Part shown: in pieces, positions 56,350-64,000 of the stretch
How the letters are laid out: every line of letters starts with the position of its first letter
Numbering within the stretch: position 1 is the first letter of the stretch
Assembly (NCBI GenBank): GCA_028223755.1
Contig: JAOIUY010000008.1
Location: forward strand, 50,718-114,717
Reading direction: 5' to 3'
Source: Pseudomonadales bacterium
GTDB lineage: Bacteria > Pseudomonadota > Gammaproteobacteria > Pseudomonadales > UBA7434
DNA length: 64,000 bases
Notes under the pieces: model-generated
Seen by the model: the letters and a program-made list of their open reading frames with translations, nothing else
The model's database searches: none
What the model was told of the DNA's origin: nothing
Position numbers and translations under genes: made by a program

Positions 56350-56421
56350 TGTATCCAAATAAACGAGGTGTTAAACCTAACTACACTGCAGTCATTAGGT
56401 TAAATCATTATTTCTTATATT

Positions 56422-56829
56422 TTACTCAGGGATGCTATCAACAACATCATTACCCGCTGGCGCGATCGCATCGAAATCAGGTAAATCGTCAAATGACTCT
56501 TGAATTTCAACGGCAGCATCAACCGCTGGTTGCTCAACCATAACTTGCTCTTGAGCCTCAAGACCAGACATTAAATCATCCACAGGTAACGCCGCTTTTT
56601 GCTTGGCGATAATCGCTAAACCAAAACTCGTCGCAAAAAAAACAGCGGCTAAAATAGCCGTTGCCTGTGTTAAAGCATTACCGCCACCGCTTGGCCCAAA
56701 AATGGTTTGCGAACCGCCGCCACCAAAAGAAGCACCAGCATCAGCACCTTTACCTTGCTGAAGAAGAATAAGTCCTACAATTGCGAGTGCAACTAGAACA
56801 TGAAATACCACAATAATTTGTTCAATCAC
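56422..56829 (-). CDS. secG: Protein translocase subunit SecG
   Basis: A 135-residue inner-membrane protein of the SecYEG channel. It has two transmembrane segments (about 2-20 and 52-72) separated by [24 protein letters not shown], the SecG signature. The C-terminal tail (75-135) is longer and more acidic than in E. coli, as in other marine Gammaproteobacteria. It lies 29 bp after tpiA. Confidence 0.94.
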   Translation of the reverse strand: MIEQIIVVFHVLVALAIVGLILLQQGKGADAGASFGGGGSQTIFGPSGGGNALTQATAILAAVFFATSFGLAIIAKQKAALPVDDLMSGLEAQEQVMVEQPAVDAAVEIQESFDDLPDFDAIAPAGNDVVDSIPE

Positions 56830-56858
56830 GTTAATTCTGCCTTTCTAATTTAAGTTTT

Positions 56859-57617
56859 TTAAACGTTTGCTAAAGCGACAAACTGCTTTGGATCAAGCGA
56901 CGCTCCGCCAATCAAAGCGCCATCGATATCCGGCATTGCCATTAATGCCGTGGCGTTGTCTGGTGTCACACTACCACCATAAATTACTCTTAACTCGTCA
57001 GTATCTATAAAACGTGCAATGACTGAACGAATATAAGCATGCATACTTTGCGCTTGCTCTGGCGTAGCGGATTTACCCGTACCCACCGCCCAAATAGGCT
57101 CGTAAGCAATTGCCATAGGCCGACCATTCAAACCTTGTTCGGCCAACGCAGTCGCAACCGGTATCAGTTGCGACTCAATAAAATCTTCTGCCTTGCCCGC
57201 TTCTCGCTGCTCAATAGGCTCGCCGACACAAACGATTGGCGTCACATTCGCGGCAAACAAGTTAAGCATTTTGTTAACGACTTGCTGATCGGTCTCAGCA
57301 AAGCGATGTCTTCGCTCAGAATGCCCTGCAATACCGTATCCAACAGCCAGCTCGGATAACATGGTCGCCGCTATCTCACCGGTATAAGCACCCTGCTTCT
57401 CGGTCGACACGTCTTGCGCACCTAGCTGAAGAAGCGATGACTCTGATTGAATCAGCTCGGCAAAACGCGCTAAATAAACCGCCGGCGGACAAACAATAAC
57501 GTCAACATCGGCTTGCTGTTTAGCAGGTTTTTCCGCAGCAAATGCAGCGATAAATTGCTGGCATAGTGACCAGTCACCATTCAGTTTCCAGTTTCCAGCT
57601 ATTAAGCGTTTACGCAT
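56859..57617 (-). CDS. tpiA: Triosephosphate isomerase
   Basis: A 252-residue TIM-barrel glycolytic enzyme. It has RLIAGNWKLNGD with the substrate Lys, GIAGHSERR with the catalytic His, AYEPIWAVGTGKSATPEQAQ with the catalytic Glu and hinged loop, and YGGSVTPDN for phosphate binding. It lies 78 bp downstream of glmM. Confidence 0.97.
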   Translation of the reverse strand: MRKRLIAGNWKLNGDWSLCQQFIAAFAAEKPAKQQADVDVIVCPPAVYLARFAELIQSESSLLQLGAQDVSTEKQGAYTGEIAATMLSELAVGYGIAGHSERRHRFAETDQQVVNKMLNLFAANVTPIVCVGEPIEQREAGKAEDFIESQLIPVATALAEQGLNGRPMAIAYEPIWAVGTGKSATPEQAQSMHAYIRSVIARFIDTDELRVIYGGSVTPDNATALMAMPDIDGALIGGASLDPKQFVALANV

Positions 57618-57695
57618 AGATTCCTACCCAAAAAACGGGCGGCAATAGTACCGAAGCACTCATCAACATACAAGCCGCTACCAACCTAACAATGG

Positions 57696-59045
57696 CTAGC
57701 TTACAGCCGCTTCAACCTTTGCCGCTAACTGTTCGGCAAACGTCTGAACCTGCGCTGCATCCTGCCCCTCTACCATCACACGAATCAATGGCTCCGTACC
57801 CGATGGGCGTAATAACACACGTCCATTAGCACCCATGGCATCTTCAACCTCTTTAACTGCTGCCACAATCGCTGGATCATCATCCAAATCAACGGTTTTT
57901 TCACGCCGAACATTGATCATTACTTGAGGACAAACTTCCAACCCTGACAGCAGCGCTTTAAGTGGCTCACCACTATCCATGACCGCAAAAAGGACTTTCA
58001 GTGCCGCAACTAAACCATCACCGGTTGATGCAACATCGGCACAAATAACATGCCCCGAAGACTCACCACCAAGACTCCAACCTTTTTCTTGCATCATTTC
58101 ACTGACATAACGATCGCCAACTTTAGCGCGATCAAAAGGAATGCCTTGGGCTTGCATCGCTAACTCTAAGCCTAAGTTCGACATCAAGGTGCCAGCCACG
58201 CCCGCACAGCTACCTTGGGTGCGCAGTTGGTCCATCGCAATAACATAAAGAATCGCGTCGCCATCCACCGTTGTGCCATCACTGTCGACAAACAATAAAC
58301 GATCACCGTCACCATCAAAGGCTACACCAATATCCGCGCCGTGTTCTAAAACGGCTGCGGTTAAAGCAGCGGGCTGCGTTGAGCCAAAACCATTATTAAT
58401 ATTTAAACCATCGGGCTTGGCACCAATCTCAATAACATCGGCACCTAACTCGCGTAACACTAATGGCGCAACATAATAAGTCGCACCGTGTGCACAATCG
58501 ACAACCACTTTTTTACCAGCCAAATTAAAACCGGTTGGCACAGTGCTTTTGCAGTATTCAATGTAGCGGCCGCCGGCATCTTCTATGCGTGTCACTTTAC
58601 CTAGATCGGCAGAGTCAACGGTTACCAGAGGTTCGTCTAACTCTTTTTCTATCGCTAACTCAATGTCATCAGGTAACTTCTTGCCATCAGCCGAAAAGAA
58701 TTTAATACCATTATCATAATAAGGATTATGCGAAGCACTAATCACAATGCCTGCGGTGCAATGAAAGGTTCGGGTTAAGTAAGCAATCGCAGGTGTTGGC
58801 ATAGGACCAATCAATGCGACGTTAACGCCGGCGGCAACTAAGCCGGCCTCTAATGCCGATTCGAACATGTAGCCAGAAATACGGGTGTCTTTACCAATAA
58901 TAATACGCGGTGTTGACTGTCCTTTTGCAAGCCGGCCAAATACACGACCCACTGCCCAACCCAACTTTAAAATAAACTCCGGATTAATTGCACCCGAACC
59001 TACTCTGCCTCGAATTCCATCTGTACCAAAATATCGCTTTATCAT
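57696..59045 (-). CDS. glmM: Phosphoglucosamine mutase
   Basis: A 449-residue enzyme converting glucosamine 6-phosphate to glucosamine 1-phosphate for UDP-GlcNAc, the precursor of murein and probably of the amino sugars in the polysaccharide made by the left-hand locus. [12 protein letters not shown] opens it, the phosphoserine loop is [19 protein letters not shown], the Mg site is [13 protein letters not shown] and the sugar loop LGGESSGH. It lies 70 bp after folP. Confidence 0.97.
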   Translation of the reverse strand: MIKRYFGTDGIRGRVGSGAINPEFILKLGWAVGRVFGRLAKGQSTPRIIIGKDTRISGYMFESALEAGLVAAGVNVALIGPMPTPAIAYLTRTFHCTAGIVISASHNPYYDNGIKFFSADGKKLPDDIELAIEKELDEPLVTVDSADLGKVTRIEDAGGRYIEYCKSTVPTGFNLAGKKVVVDCAHGATYYVAPLVLRELGADVIEIGAKPDGLNINNGFGSTQPAALTAAVLEHGADIGVAFDGDGDRLLFVDSDGTTVDGDAILYVIAMDQLRTQGSCAGVAGTLMSNLGLELAMQAQGIPFDRAKVGDRYVSEMMQEKGWSLGGESSGHVICADVASTGDGLVAALKVLFAVMDSGEPLKALLSGLEVCPQVMINVRREKTVDLDDDPAIVAAVKEVEDAMGANGRVLLRPSGTEPLIRVMVEGQDAAQVQTFAEQLAAKVEAAVS

Positions 59046-59115
59046 GTCTTCGATTCTTTTTTGTTGTGTTATTTAAATAACGCACTATCTACTAATAGAT
59101 AATAGACAGCCCAAG

Positions 59116-59955
59116 TCAATTCGCGCAAGTCTTTACCGCATAAGCAACTGCAACCGCATCACTCGTCGGCTTAACATCGTGAGTACGAATAATATTCGCG
59201 CCATGCTGCACGGCAATGGACGCTAAGGCTAAACCACCATAAAGCCGTTCGCTAGTTTCATTATTTAATATTGCGCCAATCATCGATTTGCGCGACATAC
59301 CTACTAAGATTGGCAAATCCATTACTCTTAACTTTTCCAAAGCATTCACTAAAGTTAAATTGTGTGCCAACGTTTTACCAAACCCAAAACCAGGGTCAAT
59401 AATAATATTGTTTCGATCCACACCAGCCGAGAGACAAGCCTCAACTCTGGCCAATAAAAAAGCTTGCACCTCATCGACAACAGAGTCATAGCGAGGCTGA
59501 TCTTGCATGGTTGCCGGCTCGCCGCTCATATGCATTAGGCAAATAGGTAATCCTGTTTTAATGGCCGCTTGTAACGCACCTTCACGCTGAAAAGCTCGCA
59601 CATCATTTAATAAACCTGCACCGGCTTGTGCTGCGGCTGCCATCACTTGCGGACAGCTACTATCAATCGATATTACACAATCAAGATTCGCAGCGATTTT
59701 TTCTATCACTGGAATAACCCGATCTAACTCTTGCTGTGTCGATACTGGCGAAGCCCCTGGGCGAGTCGACTCACCACCCACATCAATAAGTGCCGCACCT
59801 TCATCAACCATTCGCTGCGCATGATCAAATGCCGAAGCAACACTGACAAATTGACCACCATCAGAAAAAGAATCTGGCGTGACATTTAACACACCCATGA
59901 CTAACGGTTGTTTGCCCACTAATGCTGTAGCATTTAACGATCGATTGAGAGACAA
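59116..59955 (-). CDS. folP: Dihydropteroate synthase
   Basis: A 279-residue folate enzyme condensing the FolK product with p-aminobenzoate; target of sulfonamides. VMGVLNVTPDSFSDGGQF and IDVGGESTRPGA are its pterin-binding and flexible loops, and DPGFGFGKTLAHNL the later signature. The start is TTG at 59955 and no strong ribosome site is seen, so the exact N-terminus is uncertain. It lies 69 bp after ftsH, with a terminator-like hairpin between. Confidence 0.95.
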   Translation of the reverse strand: MSLNRSLNATALVGKQPLVMGVLNVTPDSFSDGGQFVSVASAFDHAQRMVDEGAALIDVGGESTRPGASPVSTQQELDRVIPVIEKIAANLDCVISIDSSCPQVMAAAAQAGAGLLNDVRAFQREGALQAAIKTGLPICLMHMSGEPATMQDQPRYDSVVDEVQAFLLARVEACLSAGVDRNNIIIDPGFGFGKTLAHNLTLVNALEKLRVMDLPILVGMSRKSMIGAILNNETSERLYGGLALASIAVQHGANIIRTHDVKPTSDAVAVAYAVKTCAN

Positions 59956-59974
59956 ATTTTAAGTACCCATAAAC

Positions 59975-60009
59975 AAAAAAAACGGCGACCCATTAATGTC
60001 ACCGTTTTT
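59975..60009 (-). terminator. Terminator-like hairpin between ftsH and folP
   Basis: On the minus strand AAAAACGGTGAC / GTCGCCGTTTTTTTT with an eight-base loop, one mismatched pair, and a T run. It probably reduces read-through from ftsH into folP. Confidence 0.75.
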
Positions 60010-60024
60010 AATTAACCTGCCAGT

Positions 60025-61950
60025 TTAATGTTCGCCGGCTGCTCCACCAATAGAAGAACCTGCACCTGAAGATTTTTTCTGACTTTCGCCGGCACCCGGT
60101 TGATCGCCATCATCATCCGTCCAATTAGCAGGCGGTCTTGGCGAATTACCCGACATAATATCTTCGATTTGGTCGGCATCAATCGTTTCATAATCCATTA
60201 ATGCTTGAGCCATTTTTTCTAGCTTTTCGCGATTATCTTCTAACAATTGATTCGCAGTGGCATAACAACTGTCAATGATAGTTCGGACTTCTTCATCGAT
60301 GGCATTTAATGTTTGCGATGAAATATGACTGCCTGCACTACTCGCAGACTTACCAAGAAATACTTCTTCCTGTCCTTCGTCATACATCAGTGGGCCCATC
60401 TTGTCGGATAAGCCCCACTTGGTCACCATATTACGCGCCAACTCTGTGGCGCGCTGAATATCATTTGATGCACCCGTGGTGACACCATCGGCACCATTAA
60501 TCATTTCTTCTGCAATACGGCCACCAAACAATGAACAAATCTGACTATTGATATGACGCTTGCTGTGACTATAACGATCTTCCTCAGGTAAAAACATGGT
60601 GACACCTAATGCGCGACCGCGAGGAATAATACTGACTTTATAAACGGGATCATGCTCAGGCACTAAGCGGCCAACAATCGCATGGCCAGCTTCATGATAA
60701 GCCGTATTCAATTTTTCTTTTTCAGACATCACCATGGATTTGCGCTCGGCACCCATCATGATTTTATCTTTAGCTAATTCAAACTGCTGCATCGCGACTA
60801 AACGTTCGCTAGCACGCGCAGCGAATAAGGCGGCCTCATTAACGAGGTTAGCTAAATCGGCACCCGAAAAGCCTGGCGTACCACGTGCAATAACTGATGC
60901 GTTAACATCATCAGCAATAGGCACTTTGCGCATATGTACTTTTAAAATTTGTTCACGACCGCGCAGATCAGGCAAGCCAACAACGACTTGTCGATCAAAG
61001 CGACCAGGGCGAAGTAACGCAGGATCTAATACGTCGGGACGGTTAGTTGCAGCAATAACAATGACACCATCATTGCCATCAAAGCCATCCATTTCAACTA
61101 ACAGTTGGTTAAGTGTTTGTTCGCGCTCATCATGACCACCACCTAAACCCGCACCACGATGACGACCGACAGCATCGATCTCATCAATAAAAATAATACA
61201 AGGCGATTGTTTTTTCGCTTGCTCAAACATGTCGCGCACACGCGATGCACCGACACCCACAAACATTTCAACAAAGTCAGAACCAGAGATAGAAAAGAAA
61301 GGTACTTTCGCTTCGCCGGCAATAGCTTTGGCTAATAGTGTTTTACCGGTACCCGGTTGACCCACCATTAACACACCGCGAGGAATACGTCCGCCAAGTT
61401 TTTGAAACTTACTAGGGTCACGCAGAAAGTCGACTAACTCTTTCACTTCTTCTTTTGCTTCATCACAACCCGCAACATCCGCAAAGGTTGTTTTAATTTG
61501 GTCTTCGCCGAGTAAGCGCGCTTTGCTTTTACCAAAGGCCATTGGGCCGCCACGACCACCGCCGCCGCCTTGCATCTGGCGCATAAAAAACATAAACACA
61601 GCAATGATAATAAGAATAGGAAAACAAGCGACCAGCAATTGACGGAATAAACTTTGCTGCTCAGGCTCTCGACCGATGACTTCAACGTTATGCTCTAACA
61701 AGTCATCAATTAATTTAGGGTCTTCCATATAAGGACGAATGGTTTTGAACTCAGTACCATCAATACGCTCGCCATAAATAGTGAAACCCTCGGTTTCGAT
61801 ACGGCGAATCTGACTCAACTGCACTTCATTTAAGAATTGCGAGTAATCAAGGTTTTTCGTTTCTTGTGGGGCATTGACGTTCTGGAACACCGTCATTAGG
61901 ACGATAGCTATAACAACCCACAGTAATAAATTTTTTACCATGTCATTCAT
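60025..61950 (-). CDS. ftsH: ATP-dependent zinc metalloprotease FtsH
   Basis: A 641-residue membrane-bound AAA+ protease. It has two N-terminal transmembrane segments (about 6-23 and 105-124), Walker [17 protein letters not shown] near 193-208, the second region of homology ([21 protein letters not shown]) and the zinc site HEAGHA near 420. The C-terminal 40 residues are Gly/Ser-rich. A GAGGAAG ribosome site precedes the ATG. It follows rlmE by 208 bp and degrades SecY and LpxC among others in E. coli. Confidence 0.97.
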   Translation of the reverse strand: MNDMVKNLLLWVVIAIVLMTVFQNVNAPQETKNLDYSQFLNEVQLSQIRRIETEGFTIYGERIDGTEFKTIRPYMEDPKLIDDLLEHNVEVIGREPEQQSLFRQLLVACFPILIIIAVFMFFMRQMQGGGGGRGGPMAFGKSKARLLGEDQIKTTFADVAGCDEAKEEVKELVDFLRDPSKFQKLGGRIPRGVLMVGQPGTGKTLLAKAIAGEAKVPFFSISGSDFVEMFVGVGASRVRDMFEQAKKQSPCIIFIDEIDAVGRHRGAGLGGGHDEREQTLNQLLVEMDGFDGNDGVIVIAATNRPDVLDPALLRPGRFDRQVVVGLPDLRGREQILKVHMRKVPIADDVNASVIARGTPGFSGADLANLVNEAALFAARASERLVAMQQFELAKDKIMMGAERKSMVMSEKEKLNTAYHEAGHAIVGRLVPEHDPVYKVSIIPRGRALGVTMFLPEEDRYSHSKRHINSQICSLFGGRIAEEMINGADGVTTGASNDIQRATELARNMVTKWGLSDKMGPLMYDEGQEEVFLGKSASSAGSHISSQTLNAIDEEVRTIIDSCYATANQLLEDNREKLEKMAQALMDYETIDADQIEDIMSGNSPRPPANWTDDDGDQPGAGESQKKSSGAGSSIGGAAGEH

Positions 61951-62158
61951 GGATCTTCCTCATTGCGATTCAGCATTAGCTGATTCATTGTGTTGTTCAA
62001 TTAAAACCGATAAGACGTGATATTTCAGCGCGTTCGTTATCTTAATGGCTTGTTTAAAGCGTACTACATAAGCATGAATGCAGCCAATTTGTGACCCCAA
62101 AAAAACACTTTAGGGAGACATTAAGAGAAACATTAAAAGAAACATTGCACGCCGTCTT

Positions 62159-62782
62159 TTATTTATACGATTTAGCCACTAAATAGACCTCTCGAGACCT
62201 TGATCGTGACGAATCGGGCTTGCGGGTCTTGGTTTGACCAAAAGCGGCTCGCATTTCGCGCAATAATTCATCAAAGCCTTCACCTTGAAAGACTTTAAAA
62301 GCGATTGCCCCACCCGGTTTGAGTACCTGTTTAGCCATATCGAGGGCTAATTCGGCCAAATACATGGATCGAGGCTGATCAACCGCCTGTACACCACTCA
62401 TGTTGGGGGCCATATCGGAAATTACAAGGTCTGCCTTGTCGTCGCCGACTAAGTCCATTAGCTCATTAAAAACGCTTTCTTCGGTAAAATCGCCTTCGAC
62501 GAATTCGACGCCAGCAAGGCTATCCATCGGCAAAATGTCCGAGGCAATAACACGACCGCGCTCACCAACCCGTTTCATGGCATATTCAGACCAACCACCG
62601 GGCGCTGCACCAAGATCAACCACCACCATACCGGGTTTAATAAGATGGTCTTTTTCTTGAATTTCCATCAACTTAAAAGCGGCACGGGAACGCAAACCCA
62701 AGCGTTGAGCCTCTTTGACATAGTGATCATCGAAGTGCTCACGCAACCATGCGCCGCTACTTTTTGACCTGTTTTTAGCCAT
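62159..62782 (-). CDS. rlmE: 23S rRNA (uridine-2552-2'-O) methyltransferase
   Basis: A 207-residue FtsJ/RrmJ heat-shock methyltransferase. I place the start at the ATG at 62782 ([22 protein letters not shown]), not the upstream TTG (62791). It has [20 protein letters not shown] for SAM binding, [13 protein letters not shown] with the catalytic Asp, and [16 protein letters not shown] with the catalytic Lys. It is divergent from yhbY across a 199-bp gap and upstream of ftsH, the usual order. Confidence 0.96.
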   Translation of the reverse strand: MAKNRSKSSGAWLREHFDDHYVKEAQRLGLRSRAAFKLMEIQEKDHLIKPGMVVVDLGAAPGGWSEYAMKRVGERGRVIASDILPMDSLAGVEFVEGDFTEESVFNELMDLVGDDKADLVISDMAPNMSGVQAVDQPRSMYLAELALDMAKQVLKPGGAIAFKVFQGEGFDELLREMRAAFGQTKTRKPDSSRSRSREVYLVAKSYK

Positions 62783-62874
62783 TTTTATCAACCATTGGAC
62801 AACAAATTATTATTTAAACGCGCAATATCATTAGAATTCGCTCGAAATACCCAATTCTGACAGCTAACACGCTT

Positions 62875-62903
62875 TTGGGGAATCGCCGATTTCACTGTAG
62901 AAT
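62875..62903 (+). promoter_or_regulatory. Candidate extended -10 promoter of yhbY
   Basis: TTGGGG (62875-62880), a 17-bp spacer, and TAGAAT (62898-62903) preceded by TG, with a GCCGCC discriminator. It lies 79 bp upstream of the yhbY start codon. Confidence 0.5.
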
Positions 62904-62981
62904 GCCGCCTCGTTAGTATTACACCAGCCGCTTAATACGTGGGCGTGCATGCTAAACCACTACCATTATAGAAGCCATGTT

Positions 62982-63284
62982 ATGTCGTTAACCAATGAAA
63001 GAAAAAAATACCTGAGACAATTGGGTCATAGCCTAAAACCAATCGTTACTGTTGCATCAAAAGGCGTGACAGAAACGGTTTTAAAAGAATTGAATCGCGC
63101 ATTAGAAGATCATGAGCTGATTAAAGTGAAATTGAATGTGGGGGATAAGACGGCAACATCGCAAGCCATTTGTGACAGCACCAAAGCCGAGCTAGTGCAA
63201 TCGATTGGTCATGTTTTATTAATCTTTAGAGCCGCTAAAAAACCTAATCCAAAATTATCGAATCTTTTAAAGAATCAGGCTTAA
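62982..63284 (+). CDS. yhbY: YhbY-type CRM RNA-binding protein
   Basis: A 100-residue single CRM-domain protein that associates with pre-50S ribosomes. I use the ATG at 62982 (MSLTNERKKYLRQLGHSLKPIVTV), which matches the family start, instead of the longer frame. It contains ASKGVTETVLKELNRALEDHELIKVKL, with the GxxG-like loop. Divergent from rlmE, as in most Gammaproteobacteria. Confidence 0.93.
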   Translation: MSLTNERKKYLRQLGHSLKPIVTVASKGVTETVLKELNRALEDHELIKVKLNVGDKTATSQAICDSTKAELVQSIGHVLLIFRAAKKPNPKLSNLLKNQA

Positions 63285-63352
63285 ATCAAAGCTTTAAAAA
63301 CACATCGCTGTTCTAAAAATAGCTGCGCTAAACAACGAATAAATAATTAGAC

Positions 63353-63370
63353 GGGAGCGCGAGCGCTCCC
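63353..63370 (+). other. Hairpin downstream of yhbY
   Basis: GGGAGCGC / GCGCTCCC perfect eight-pair stem with a GA loop, no T run after it. It could help end yhbY transcription or block exonucleases. It lies in the 357-bp gene-less stretch 63285-63641. Confidence 0.4.
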
Positions 63371-63470
63371 TGCCAGCGTAAACCTGTTATCCCTAACAGT
63401 TACCTATCCTTGGTAATGGCGGTTATCCTTGTCGCCGTCTATCTGACTATTGCACTCATCCTTGAATGCG

Positions 63471-63495
63471 AAAGTGATCATACATTGATCACTTT
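63471..63495. repeat. Perfect 10-bp inverted repeat
   Basis: AAAGTGATCA, five-base spacer, TGATCACTTT. This could be an operator or a hairpin. A second inverted repeat (TTATAAGA / TCTTATAA around seven A) lies at 63527-63549. Both are in the non-coding stretch between yhbY and the repeat protein gene. Confidence 0.6.
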
Positions 63496-63599
63496 GATGC
63501 GCAAGCCTTTGCTTAGATCGATTTTTTTATAAGAAAAAAAATCTTATAAGCATACGCTCGACCAATAAAAAATTAACAGAATAATGGTGTACGCATAAA

Positions 63600-63625
63600 A
63601 AAAGCCCTGCGAATGCAGGGCTTTT
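63600..63625 (-). terminator. Terminator of the thrombospondin-repeat gene
   Basis: AAAAGCCCTGC / GCAGGGCTTTT with four-base loop, with seven T residues following the stem on the minus strand; 17 bp after the stop codon. Confidence 0.85.
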
Positions 63626-63641
63626 AATTAACAGTTAAGTT

Positions 63642-64000
63642 TTAACCGCAAACCAAATTACCGCCGTTAAATAATCGACAGCCATAGTCGCCGTTTGGAG
63701 AAGGATCTAAATCATCACTTGTTCCATCACCGTCCGTATCATCTGTAAGTTGGCAAGAAAAACCACCATCATCTGTCAATTGGCAAACAAGAATTTGATT
63801 GATGCCATCGCCGTCGTCATCATCACCACAAGCATCACCTATACCATTATTGTCAGTATCTGTTTGATCGGCATTAGCGACTGCAGGACAGTTATCTTGC
63901 AACTGATCCTTTGCGTTGCCGCTATCAACACCATCACCATCTGGATCAGCCGCTAACAACGCATTCAACGGGAAGTCATCATTCACATCTAATACGTTGT
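63642..64000 (-). CDS. Thrombospondin type 3 repeat protein (5' end beyond window)
   Basis: Only the last 119 codons are visible; the frame is open at the right edge (residues ...VLDVNDDFPLNA). The sequence is Asp/Gly-rich with repeats such as DPDGDGVDSGN, DTDNNGIGDACGDDDDGDGI, DTDGDGTSDDLDPSPNGDYG, typical calcium-binding thrombospondin type 3 repeats of secreted or surface proteins in marine bacteria. A pair of near-identical CQLTDDG-type segments and four C-terminal Cys residues (ending LVCG) are visible. Parent protein and function cannot be determined. Confidence 0.75.
   Translation of the reverse strand, partial: NVLDVNDDFPLNALLAADPDGDGVDSGNAKDQLQDNCPAVANADQTDTDNNGIGDACGDDDDGDGINQILVCQLTDDGGFSCQLTDDTDGDGTSDDLDPSPNGDYGCRLFNGGNLVCG

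Overview
The window is an AT-leaning stretch (roughly 40-45% G+C by eye, not computed) of a gammaproteobacterial chromosome. The gene order dksA-gluQ-cbrB-pcnB-folK-panB-panC-acs, then (minus strand) ftsH-folP-glmM-tpiA-secG-tRNA-Leu-rimP-nusA-infB-rbfA-truB-rpsO-pnp, is, as I remember it, nearly that of Pseudomonas. The base composition, the sulfated-polysaccharide genes and several insertions and losses (cbrA, panD, pgi and the tRNA-Met are absent from their usual places) suggest a marine relative outside Pseudomonas, perhaps a Cellvibrionales/Spongiibacteraceae-type bacterium. I cannot name the species. I see no IS element, prophage, rRNA or CRISPR array.

Region 1 (1-21,498, all minus strand) is one end of a capsule/exopolysaccharide locus. 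Reading along transcription: an outer-membrane export protein, a beta-barrel protein, a Wzz/GumC-like co-polymerase, a CpsD-like kinase with an altered P-loop, an ExeA-like ATPase, UDP-glucose dehydrogenase, a UDP-glucuronate epimerase-like enzyme, WecC, a secreted GH123-like hydrolase, a Wzy/WaaL-like polymerase or ligase, a Wzx-like flippase, two sulfotransferases of different families, two GT4 glycosyltransferases, a bi-domain oxidoreductase and a heparinase II/III-family protein cut by the window edge. Together they predict a uronic-acid-rich, sulfated, glycosaminoglycan-like polysaccharide.

Region 2 (21.9-33.0 kb) holds mixed housekeeping genes: an exonuclease, a Lon-substrate-domain protein, a YkgJ-type cysteine-cluster protein, a large RND/MMPL exporter, mpl, a PPi-type phosphofructokinase, ppa, a small basic protein with a lysine-rich tail, cysE, a VanY-like peptidase and a Rieske protein.

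Region 3 (33.4-43.7 kb, plus strand) is the dksA-to-acs block. Its key feature is a CbrB ortholog with a damaged receiver domain and no CbrA beside it. The 596-bp gap after it contains TGTTAC/GTAACA sites, a near-consensus sigma-54 promoter and an A-rich tract with AANAANAA motifs ending in a hairpin. This is the layout of the CbrB-CrcZ catabolite-repression module, here apparently outside Pseudomonas and without its sensor. A 23-bp tandem repeat lies between panB and panC.

Region 4 (43.7-63.3 kb) has an orphan ParA, then the pnp-to-ftsH translation/secretion/cell-wall block on the minus strand, followed by divergent rlmE and yhbY. A Zur-type pair (COG0523 GTPase plus DUF1826) sits inside the block between tRNA-Leu and rimP. 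The rimP operon has a strong TTGACC-17-TATAAT promoter and a leader with two terminator-like hairpins. Region 5 (63.6-64.0 kb) is the C-terminal end of a thrombospondin type 3 repeat protein.
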